The notes beneath the pieces were generated by a model. It worked only from the letters and a program-made list of their open reading frames with translations. It had not been told where the DNA came from and searched no databases. Position numbers and translations under genes: made by a program. A DNA stretch of 37,859 nt from a virus: positions 1-37,859 of the IMG/VR virus record IMGVR_UViG_3300027714_000048. One strand, written 5' to 3'. This document shows, one piece after another, positions 1 through 5,844 of the stretch. How positions within the stretch are numbered: the first letter of the stretch is position 1; the number at the start of each line of letters is the position of its first letter.

Positions 1-1246
1 CTAAACGCTGTAGTCGTTTACAGTATTCGTTAAAGCGATGTTCCTGTATAAGTGCAGTACCAACTCGTCCATCGCTGTATGGTTGAGCACTGTCATCTGG
101 ACCTGTGGGCAAATAGCTACTAGGGATTCGTAATCCTCTATATAATTTATTAGTGAAGTATTTTAAGTCATCAATCTCACCAAGGTTAGTTCCGCCTGGC
201 AATGTCTCAACCTTAGATCCTCTTCCTTCTGCTGTTTGTGGAAAGAAGTAATCTTCATTAGTGCTTAGTGGATTATATGTAGTATCCATAATGCTTGATC
301 CGCCGCCAGTTTGGCTTGGGATACGTCTCTGATGTATTTCGTTCTTAACACGCTCAACAAATGCCATAGCCATGTGTGCCGGCATGTTACCAACGTCTAC
401 ATAGAACACACGGCGTTCTGGCGCACGTTGGATACGATAGATAATAATAGCGTCTTCAAGTAATTCTTTTTGCTTGAAAACTTTAAATATGTTTTCAAGA
501 ATACTGTTACCAAATGGCCAGTTAGCATCAAGACCTTCTGTTAGACTGCAATGCACAACGTGATTAGCGTCAACGGCTGTTTCGTTAATGCTTCTATCAA
601 ATCTACCTGTACTTGAACTTTGACTGCCGTAAGCGGTAGTTGACTGTATCTGTCCATTCTGTTTGTGATTTCCGTTTCTGTGATAATCATCACCAGATGT
701 TAATTGGGTAGCTGTTAAATTTTCAAAATTAGGATTAATGTTCTTAATAACGTATTGCTCAGGTTTCTTGCCTTCGCTCTCATTAACAATAACCTTGTTG
801 ACATCAGTCATCTCAACCCAGGACCATTGGAATGTCTCTGGATCACGAATAAAAACTTGATCGCCGTATTTTAGTGTATTACGAAAGATTTTAAAAACAC
901 GTTTGTTAAATTCGTTTAAATTATTCCAATTAAGTAACTGTTTCTTAATGGTGTCAATTTCACTGTCGCTGGGTGCGTCACTCCATTGAATATCAAATGC
1001 TGTGCCGTTCTCTACGTTAACTTGTGTGCAGAACTCTGACAGGATATCTAATGCACTGTTGACTTCACTGTCAACATCCATGTTTTCATATTGGCTGTAG
1101 CGTTCAATACGGTTTGTGTGTCCAACGTAAACCTCTGGTAAGTGACTAGCATAGTTGCTATACTTTGCAGAAGCATCGGACGAGTTTGAGCCAGCATTAG
1201 TTAGCGGACTTAAATTTACTGTTTTAAAATGTTTTTTCCAGGACAT
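1..1246 (-). CDS. gp20: Portal vertex protein gp20 (partial, 3' end beyond window)
   Basis: This is the dodecameric portal through which DNA enters the T4-type head; it also nucleates prohead assembly. Translating the minus strand from the ATG at 1246-1244 gives an uninterrupted frame of 415 codons that runs off the left edge. Strong gp20 signatures are visible: a VFYVDVGNMP segment, then a FFPQTAEGRGSKVETLPGG stretch and NLGEIDDLKYFTNKLYRGL, the conserved core of T4-family portals. The reading frame begins MSWKKHFKTVNLSPL. A ribosome-binding stretch AAAGGTG lies about 13 nt before the ATG, and a late-promoter-like TTAAATAA lies just upstream (1269-1276). The tape-measure-like gene sits directly upstream on the same strand, 41 nt away. 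T4 gp20 is 524 residues, so roughly the last fifth is missing. The identity is secure from the motifs; only the C-terminus is unseen. Confidence 0.95.
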   Translation of the reverse strand, partial: MSWKKHFKTVNLSPLTNAGSNSSDASAKYSNYASHLPEVYVGHTNRIERYSQYENMDVDSEVNSALDILSEFCTQVNVENGTAFDIQWSDAPSDSEIDTIKKQLLNWNNLNEFNKRVFKIFRNTLKYGDQVFIRDPETFQWSWVEMTDVNKVIVNESEGKKPEQYVIKNINPNFENLTATQLTSGDDYHRNGNHKQNGQIQSTTAYGSQSSSTGRFDRSINETAVDANHVVHCSLTEGLDANWPFGNSILENIFKVFKQKELLEDAIIIYRIQRAPERRVFYVDVGNMPAHMAMAFVERVKNEIHQRRIPSQTGGGSSIMDTTYNPLSTNEDYFFPQTAEGRGSKVETLPGGTNLGEIDDLKYFTNKLYRGLRIPSSYLPTGPDDSAQPYSDGRVGTALIQEHRFNEYCKRLQRL

Positions 1247-1268
1247 GACTTATTATAGCACCTTTATG

Positions 1269-1276
1269 TTATTTAA
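1269..1276 (-). promoter_or_regulatory. Possible late promoter of gp20
   Basis: On the minus strand the sequence reads TTAAATAA, one to two changes from the T4 late element TATAAATA. It lies about 23 nt before the gp20 ATG, with a ribosome-binding stretch AAAGGTG in between. The region is AT-rich, so a chance match is possible. Confidence 0.35.
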
Positions 1277-1287
1277 CCTAATTTAAT

Positions 1288-3243
1288 TTAACTATATGCA
1301 ATAGCATTTGACACTGTTCTCGCATTGTCCTCGCTCGAACGTCTAACTTGTTCAGTTAACTTCTGAAGTAACATATTATTAGTTTGCATCTCTACAGCAA
1401 CATCAATCTTAGCGACCGTGAGCCTGTCATTACCGGCACCACCAGCAAGTGTATCGTCCCCAGAGCCGCCTGATATTTGTGATGTATCAGTGGATTGAAC
1501 CGTTGTTGGGCGGACGGGTACTGTTAGTAATGGAGTATTTGGGGTTCCTACCGGATCTCCGTTAAACGGGGTGAGCTTTTTCAGTTCTAACAAGATTTTA
1601 TCAAAGAAACTTTTCCCGAGCTCGCCCATCAGTTCAACCCCAAACTTTGCCATTGCAGCGGCTTCATCCCCGGGTCCTTTGATAACAAGGTTATCAAGTC
1701 TGCTAATTATACCATCTGGACCTTTCACTGCTGTGTCTATTCCTTTGCCGAAATCAACAAGTTTGCCTAAGACTGTATTAACTACCTTGGATTGCAATAT
1801 TGTACTTGTTAATTTTTCTATATCAATCGCAAATGTATTGATTCCCGTTGCAATTTCGTTTATGTTCCTATCTAGATCAGTCATGCCTTTTTCATTTACG
1901 ACAAGGCCAGCATCTGATCGAGCATTCTTAATAACTTCACCTCGCTGTTTTCTAAGGGTTTCTTCTAAGCCTACAGAGGCTCCTGCTATAGCGTCGAATG
2001 CGCCTAAAGAGGCACCTTGATTAAGATTTTGTTGATTCGCCAATTTTTTCGCCGCGGTTACTTGCTCTTGAGTTATAGTACTATAGGCTTGATCAAGTCT
2101 TCTGGCTACATCTCCTTTCTGCAAGGTGCCTGCCGCAACATCTCTTTGCATCCCTTTTATTTCTTCAAATAAGCCAGGAAGAGCAGAAGCCAACGCACCC
2201 ATTTCTGCTGATATAGTACCTGCACCGCCTGTCGCGAAGATTTCCTGCATCATTTGCTCAGCCCCGGGGATTGCCAGTTTAAGATTTCCAAAAAGCTGTT
2301 CTGCTACAAGACGTGAGTCATAGCTCAAATCATTAAACGAACCTTGCAGCTTGATGTCAGCTTTTGCTGCTTTTATAGCTTCTCGTTGTTGCTCAATAGT
2401 TATGCCGTTATACTGCGACATTATTTTTTGTTGGGTTGTTAGTTCTAGGAAAGATTTTTGCAAATCTTTTGTGCTAAATTTGCTTATATCCGCACCGCCT
2501 CTAGCAAGGTCCCCCATAAATTCTGCTAGATATTGTCCTTGATCTTGGAAACTTATTCCCATCCGTAGAAGTTGTGCGCCAGCTTCTGCTCTAATCTCTT
2601 TGTTAGCTGCGGCAAATTGCTTGGCACCTTTGAGCGTGGTTCCTCCGAACATTGACAGAGCCCCGCCTGCTTTTTGTACAATGCCAGCCAACATTCCTAG
2701 TGTTAATCCAGAGCCGTGTGCGATATCTTGCATAGCTGAAAGACTATAACCAAAACTGCCACCTGACGCTAAAAGTTTCTCGTATGACTCGACATTTTTT
2801 GTCAATACTCCAGTTAAAACTCCGGCTGCACCTCCAAGTAATGCGCCTATACCAGGTAGCATACCAAGAACTTTTGAAGCTCCACCACCAAGACTAGCGA
2901 TCATACCACTTGCAGTATTACTTTGACTTGCTAGCATCCCAAGACTAGAGAACACTGTTCCGGATGCACTAGCAAAATTTTCTCCTGCTTGTCTAGCTTT
3001 ATCGCCTGCCTTACTAAAAGAATCAGCTGTTTGACTGGAAGATCTGCCTAATATTCCAATCCCGCTAGCAGTTTTAGTAGCGGAGGTGTTAACAGCATTT
3101 AACCCACTGGTGCCACCCCCACCGCCGCTACTGGCTTTTGATTGAGCTTGAATTGCTCCGAGGATTGCATTCAAGGTCGAGTCTTGAGCTGCATTTTCTG
3201 CGTTTACTACTCCAATTCCAGGTATGTCAACTGTAACTGCCAA
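1288..3243 (-). CDS. Tape-measure-like tail protein with RTX-type nonapeptides near the C-terminus
   Basis: Probably the tail tape measure (gp29 role) or a related internal tail protein; assigned by composition and position, not by a unique motif. The protein has 651 residues from the TTG at 3243, close to T4 gp29 (590). I chose this TTG because the protein then begins (M)AVTVDIPGIG, which looks like a natural N-terminus, and GGGGA lies 8 nt upstream. An ATG at 3279 would add 12 residues but has no ribosome-binding site. The body has a Gly/Ser/Ala-rich N-terminal third with hydrophobic glycine-rich stretches (around GMLPGIGALLGGAAGVLTG), then long Lys/Gln/Glu-rich helical segments. Residues 592-608 read GGSGDDTLAGGAGNDRL, two RTX-type nonapeptides. 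A coiled-coil-like tail follows. It lies upstream of gp20 on the same strand and behind a minus-strand late motif at 3305-3312. Confidence 0.6.
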   Translation of the reverse strand: MAVTVDIPGIGVVNAENAAQDSTLNAILGAIQAQSKASSGGGGGTSGLNAVNTSATKTASGIGILGRSSSQTADSFSKAGDKARQAGENFASASGTVFSSLGMLASQSNTASGMIASLGGGASKVLGMLPGIGALLGGAAGVLTGVLTKNVESYEKLLASGGSFGYSLSAMQDIAHGSGLTLGMLAGIVQKAGGALSMFGGTTLKGAKQFAAANKEIRAEAGAQLLRMGISFQDQGQYLAEFMGDLARGGADISKFSTKDLQKSFLELTTQQKIMSQYNGITIEQQREAIKAAKADIKLQGSFNDLSYDSRLVAEQLFGNLKLAIPGAEQMMQEIFATGGAGTISAEMGALASALPGLFEEIKGMQRDVAAGTLQKGDVARRLDQAYSTITQEQVTAAKKLANQQNLNQGASLGAFDAIAGASVGLEETLRKQRGEVIKNARSDAGLVVNEKGMTDLDRNINEIATGINTFAIDIEKLTSTILQSKVVNTVLGKLVDFGKGIDTAVKGPDGIISRLDNLVIKGPGDEAAAMAKFGVELMGELGKSFFDKILLELKKLTPFNGDPVGTPNTPLLTVPVRPTTVQSTDTSQISGGSGDDTLAGGAGNDRLTVAKIDVAVEMQTNNMLLQKLTEQVRRSSEDNARTVSNAIAYS

Positions 3244-3268
3244 ATCTCTGATCCCCAATATGTACGCA

Positions 3269-3276
3269 TATAAATA
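3269..3276 (+). promoter_or_regulatory. Late promoter of the gp26 operon
   Basis: The plus strand reads TATAAATA followed by C, an exact match to the T4 late promoter element recognised by the gp55 sigma factor. By T4 geometry transcription would start near 3282, giving a leader of about 48 nt to the TTG start at 3330. It faces the minus-strand late motif at 3305-3312. Confidence 0.75.
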
Positions 3277-3304
3277 CATGTGTACAGAAAATTATCTTGT
3301 ACTG

Positions 3305-3312
3305 TATTTACC
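3305..3312 (-). promoter_or_regulatory. Late promoter of the tape-measure/gp20 operon
   Basis: The minus strand reads GGTAAATA followed by C, sharing the TAAATA core of T4-type late promoters. The expected start is near 3299, giving a leader of about 55 nt to the TTG start at 3243. It points towards the plus-strand promoter at 3269-3276, so the first bases of the two transcripts would overlap. Confidence 0.5.
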
Positions 3313-3329
3313 CTAGGAGATTACTCAAA

Positions 3330-4238
3330 TTGAGCAAAGAAAACACAAATTTACCTGATATGCAAGATTTTCTATCGCAAACTCAGCAAGCACAACCAGA
3401 AAGCAATCCTCTAAGCAGTTATATGCGCACTCCGCAGATTTATTTTTCATTACCAAGCAAGGGAAAATACTACAGTGCTGGCGCTATTGATATGCCTATT
3501 AATGGTGAACTTCCAGTTTTAAGCATGAGCACCAAGGATGAACTTATTTTAAAATCACCAGACGCACTAATGAACGGACAGGCAGTTGTTGATGTTATAG
3601 AGCATTGTATTCCGAATATTAAGAATGCTTGGGAGATGCCTATTGTTGATTTAGACACTGCATTAATTAGTATTAGGATTGCTAGTTATGGCGAGCAAAT
3701 GGGCTACTCAAGCACTTGCCCAGAATGCAATGAATTTAGTGAATATGAAATTGACCTTAGAAATTTCTTAGATGCTGAAATTAATTTAAACAAATACGAA
3801 GAAACTATTGGATTTAAAGATCTTAAGATTAAATTAAAACCGCAGTCTTTTAAAAGTTCAAACTCTACTAATTTAGAGGTGTTCGAACAACAACGTTTAA
3901 TTAGTCTTGTTAATGATGAAAGCTTAAATTCTGAACAAAAACAGGATAAGTTTAACGAGATCTTTCAAAAGATGACTAGCCTAACTGTTAGGAATGTTAT
4001 TGGCAGTATCGAATACGTATTATTGCCAGACGGCACACGAGTATCTGAGACTGGGTTTATTGATGACTTTATTACTAATAGTGACCGTGGAGTGTTCGCA
4101 CAAATCGAAAAGCATCAAGCAATGATTAACGAGATGATGCCTAATAAAACAGTAAAGACTTCTTGTCCAGATTGCAATAAAGAATACGATACCCCATTTA
4201 CGTTTGACCAATCAAATTTTTTCGCATTAGCCTCTTGA
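3330..4238 (+). CDS. gp26: Baseplate hub protein, gp26-like (T4 base plate protein family), with two CxxC pairs
   Basis: Likely the gp26-type baseplate protein needed for hub assembly. The 302-residue frame starts at TTG 3330, preceded by AGGAGA with 9-10 nt spacing. The leader TAGGAGATTA is also found before the ATG of the fibre gene at 36926, which supports this choice over the unsupported TTG at 3297. Family-like features are an N-terminal MQDFL, then YMRTPQIYFSLPSKGKYY, then TKDELILKSPDALMNGQAVVDV and IPNIKNAW. Two Cys pairs, CPECNEF near residue 130 and CPDCNKEY near residue 284, could form one zinc site. The protein is longer than T4 gp26 (208 residues). It is transcribed divergently from the tape-measure gene, behind a consensus late promoter, and its stop overlaps the next start (TTGA). 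Confidence 0.75.
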   Translation: MSKENTNLPDMQDFLSQTQQAQPESNPLSSYMRTPQIYFSLPSKGKYYSAGAIDMPINGELPVLSMSTKDELILKSPDALMNGQAVVDVIEHCIPNIKNAWEMPIVDLDTALISIRIASYGEQMGYSSTCPECNEFSEYEIDLRNFLDAEINLNKYEETIGFKDLKIKLKPQSFKSSNSTNLEVFEQQRLISLVNDESLNSEQKQDKFNEIFQKMTSLTVRNVIGSIEYVLLPDGTRVSETGFIDDFITNSDRGVFAQIEKHQAMINEMMPNKTVKTSCPDCNKEYDTPFTFDQSNFFALAS

Positions 4239-4453
4239 CCTTGGCAAATGCCGAAATTATTAAAAAACTAGAAGGCATGGATCAAGAGGCCAAGACAATT
4301 AAGAAAAGACTATTTGAGTTATGCTGGTACATGCGTGGAGGAATATCGTTTACAGAGATCATGCAGATGGGTGTATCGGACATACCATTAATGAACGATG
4401 TAATTGAAAGTAATCTTGAAACTACAAAAAAGACAGGAATGCCGTTCTTTTAA
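4235..4453 (+). CDS. Small protein coupled to gp26 (gp51-position candidate)
   Basis: A 72-residue frame starts at TTG 4235, whose TTGA overlaps the TGA stop of the gp26-like gene, so translation is probably coupled. A second TTG (4241) and the first internal ATG (GMDQEAK) are alternatives. The protein is helical, with Lys/Glu-rich residues 10-25, then FELCWYMRGGISFTEIMQMG, and an end rich in Lys/Thr that closes with MPFF. In T4 the gene after 26 is 51, a hub assembly factor, so the position suggests a baseplate assembly role. It is far shorter than T4 gp51 (249 residues), and I see no diagnostic gp51 motif. Its stop codon overlaps the stop of the opposing gene at 4450. Confidence 0.6.
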   Translation: MTLANAEIIKKLEGMDQEAKTIKKRLFELCWYMRGGISFTEIMQMGVSDIPLMNDVIESNLETTKKTGMPFF

Positions 4454-4641
4454 GTGGGAGTGTCTGTGGGTATAAACTCACGTGGATCTAAACTAATGTT
4501 GTTAGTAACAACATGAGCTGAATCATTTTTATGATGACATGTTAATTTACTATCATACGTAAAATCAAAACCCATGTCAGATGCTACATTGCAAAATGCT
4601 AAAAAAGCACTTTCCAGTTCTACTCGTTTTCTTTTATCCAT
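4450..4641 (-). CDS. Small hypothetical early protein (63 aa)
   Basis: I do not recognise this protein. It starts at the ATG at 4641-4639, which overlaps the TAA stop of the upstream small gene as TAATG; this coupling is the main reason to accept it as real. The N-terminus is basic (MDKRKRVELESAF), followed by a helical segment (LAFCNVASDMGF) and a C-terminal part with one CHH cluster (TCHHKNDSAH) and a Pro/Thr-rich end. There are only two cysteines, so a zinc site would need the histidines. It probably shares the strong sigma70 promoter at 4880-4907 with its upstream partner. Small early T4-type genes often encode host-takeover factors, but nothing here shows a specific function. Confidence 0.6.
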   Translation of the reverse strand: MDKRKRVELESAFLAFCNVASDMGFDFTYDSKLTCHHKNDSAHVVTNNISLDPREFIPTDTPT

Positions 4642-4820
4642 TAGTGTAAGTCCGGATCTCTGCCTAGTCTCTTGGTTCTAGGGGGATGCACTTCTAATAC
4701 ACAGTATTTTTCTTCTGGATCAGAATCTTTTAGCATCATTACTATTTCATTAGCTTCAGAATCAGAGCTAGCGTGTAACAATTCTTTTTCTTTAGCTACT
4801 ACATAAGTTGTTGTCGTCAT
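4641..4820 (-). CDS. Small hypothetical early protein (59 aa), first gene after a strong promoter
   Basis: The minus strand from ATG 4820-4818 encodes 59 residues: it begins MTTTTYVVAKEKELLHASS, continues with an acidic segment (DSDPEEKYCVLEVHPP) and ends basic (RTKRLGRDPDLH). A strong ribosome-binding site GGGAGG lies 11 nt before the ATG, and a consensus sigma70 promoter lies about 60 nt upstream, so expression should be high and early. The stop overlaps the ATG of the next gene (TAATG). I recognise no family. The beta-alpha-beta-like pattern and the size suit a small single-domain protein, but the function is unknown. Confidence 0.7.
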   Translation of the reverse strand: MTTTTYVVAKEKELLHASSDSEANEIVMMLKDSDPEEKYCVLEVHPPRTKRLGRDPDLH

Positions 4821-4838
4821 TAATTAATTACCTCCCAC

Positions 4839-4858
4839 ACTTGAAAAGTTGGTCAAGT
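4839..4858 (-). other. Leader hairpin before the small early genes
   Basis: A perfect 6-bp inverted repeat (ACTTGA / TCAAGT, 8-nt loop) lies in the expected 5' leader, between the promoter at 4880-4907 and the GGGAGG ribosome-binding site. It could stabilise the mRNA or tune translation. The stem is short, so it could also be chance. Confidence 0.35.
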
Positions 4859-4879
4859 ATTTAAAACGTATCATAGACC

Positions 4880-4907
4880 ATTATAGTACGTTTAATTTAT
4901 TTGTCAA
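4880..4907 (-). promoter_or_regulatory. Strong sigma70-type early promoter
   Basis: On the minus strand, TTGACA (4907-4902) and TATAAT (4885-4880) are separated by exactly 16 bp; both hexamers match the bacterial consensus perfectly. Transcription would start near 4873 and run into the two small genes at 4820 and 4641. A perfect pair of hexamers at near-ideal spacing just ahead of a strong ribosome-binding site is unlikely to be chance. Confidence 0.85.
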
Positions 4908-5087
4908 CCAGAACTAAGAGATGAACTACGTTCATCCAACACTCACTGGCGTTCGTGTTGAATTTTATTTGATATTATATATTACATTAACCGGAAGTTT
5001 TCAGTCAGACGGAACCAACTTCATGGTTCCATCTTTTGAATTACATTAACCCTCGTTAACAGCCTTCATGGAAGTAGGTATTTTACA
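4908..5087. other. Structured non-coding stretch with hairpins and a repeated 12-mer
   Basis: No convincing gene lies here. It holds several perfect inverted repeats: GATGAAC/GTTCATC (4920-4936, 3-nt loop), CAACAC/GTGTTG (4937-4960) followed on the plus strand by a T-rich run, and GGAACCA/TGGTTCC (5011-5030, 6-nt loop). The 12-mer ATTACATTAACC occurs twice (4981-4992 and 5040-5051), and each copy is followed on the plus strand by CTTCATGG (near 5019 and 5064). On the minus strand two seven-codon mini-frames, MKAVNEG and MKLVPSD, each start in a CCATGAAG context. It lies between the end of the gp55-gp46 operon and the strong promoter at 4880-4907. Confidence 0.6.
4937..4970 (+). terminator. 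Possible terminator for plus-strand late read-through
   Basis: A CAACAC...GTGTTG stem (12-nt loop) is followed by AATTTTATTT, a T-rich tail in the plus orientation. It lies about 480 bp past the end of the gp26 operon, so it would stop late transcripts before they run antisense into the early operon. The stem is only 6 bp with an imperfect T tract, so support is weak. Confidence 0.3.
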
Positions 5088-5282
5088 CTACTCATTGGGC
5101 TCTGATCTTTCCCAACCTACATCGACATTGCTTTTTACAGCTATCCCTCGCTTCGTTCCTGTTGCTAAAGGGTTTTCATGAGTAATATGTGTTGTTTGAA
5201 TGTCAGCAGAGCATTCTACGTCGAACCCAGGGTTCACAGAAACAACGTGTACGTGTGCAGGGAGCGCCTGCGTTTTCCACAA
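5088..5282 (-). CDS. Doubtful small ORF (64 aa), possibly a gene remnant
   Basis: The minus strand is open from TTG 5282 to TAG 5088. The product reads (M)WKTQALPAHVHVVSVNPGF, then FDVECSADIQTTHITHENP, and ends VGWERSEPNE. No ribosome-binding site precedes the TTG, and the frame is open for only seven more codons upstream before a TGA. The balanced amino-acid composition and higher GC than the surroundings hint at coding, or at DNA of other origin, but I recognise no family. About 60 bp separate it from the end of the nuclease gene at 5343; that spacer holds nothing I can name. Treat it as a candidate or a decayed gene. Confidence 0.25.
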   Translation of the reverse strand: MWKTQALPAHVHVVSVNPGFDVECSADIQTTHITHENPLATGTKRGIAVKSNVDVGWERSEPNE

Positions 5283-5342
5283 TCCAAAGTAACCGATGGA
5301 TCAATCTTATGTGCTGATGGTGAGGGTTCTGTGTGAGCCTGT

Positions 5343-5798
5343 TTAGTCTTGATTTGATTCGTTAATGACGTGCTGGCTTTGGTGGACTCTAACTCTTATT
5401 TGTCCATTGTACCATTCGTCGGATTCTAATACTTTGTGCCTAAACTGTTCTCTTGCTTCTACGTAACTACACTCTGCCTTGCTGTAACAATAGTAGAGTA
5501 TTTCACGGGTAAAGCAGCTTTTGCCGAGTGCTTCGATGTCTGCCGTTAATTCGTTTGATGATCCATAATATGTTAACCAATCTGAATCTATTTTCTCTTT
5601 TATTTTTTTTCTTTTCTTTGTGCCATTCTTTAACTTAACTATACGATACTTGGTTTTTGCAAATTTTGCAAGTTTTTTTCCAATATATCTTTTGCCTGAT
5701 TCTGTATTAGTAACGAGATACACAAACCCCACGCAATCTTTAGGAAGTTCTGCGATTTCGTTTAATGTTACGCCGTCAGACTTTATCCAATTTGTCAT
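5343..5798 (-). CDS. SegE-like GIY-YIG endonuclease (free-standing)
   Basis: The 151-residue protein has the layout of the phage SegE-type GIY-YIG family. A degenerate first motif (VGFVYLVTN, residues 23-31) is followed by RYIGKK (residues 37-42), a Lys/Arg-rich insertion (near 50-70), SDWLTYYGSS (near 75), FTREILYYC (near 95) and SYVEAREQF (near 110), whose Glu would be the metal-binding residue. Such enzymes cut DNA near their own gene and act as free-standing homing endonucleases in T4-like phages, though some members are domesticated. AAAGGA sits only about 2 nt before the ATG, which is tight. It is the last confident gene of the gp55 operon, 46 nt after the radical SAM gene and next to the hairpin-rich spacer. 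Confidence 0.8.
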   Translation of the reverse strand: MTNWIKSDGVTLNEIAELPKDCVGFVYLVTNTESGKRYIGKKLAKFAKTKYRIVKLKNGTKKRKKIKEKIDSDWLTYYGSSNELTADIEALGKSCFTREILYYCYSKAECSYVEAREQFRHKVLESDEWYNGQIRVRVHQSQHVINESNQD

Positions 5799-5844
5799 CG
5801 TCCTTTATATATCTTAGATGACTTTATAATTGTAGGTTTCTGAA

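Noticed and set aside
1420-1470. RTX motif taken as evidence of a secreted toxin
   Set aside because: Only two nonapeptides, within a tail-type protein next to the portal gene; no toxin domain or secretion signal.
1571-2020. Plus-strand open frame of 149 residues opposite the tape-measure gene
   Set aside because: Antisense shadow: Pro/Ser/Leu-rich with no initiation signal, lying against a well-supported minus-strand gene.
3297-3329. Upstream TTG start for gp26
   Set aside because: No ribosome-binding site, and it lies very close to the predicted late transcript start; TTG 3330 has AGGAGA at good spacing.
5011-5030. GGAACCA/TGGTTCC hairpin as a rho-independent terminator
   Set aside because: The stem is perfect, but a continuous T-run is missing on both strands, so I list it only as a structural element.
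4908-5342. tRNA or intron in the non-coding spacer
   Set aside because: No cloverleaf, T-loop GTTCRA with matching arms, or group I core could be recognised.
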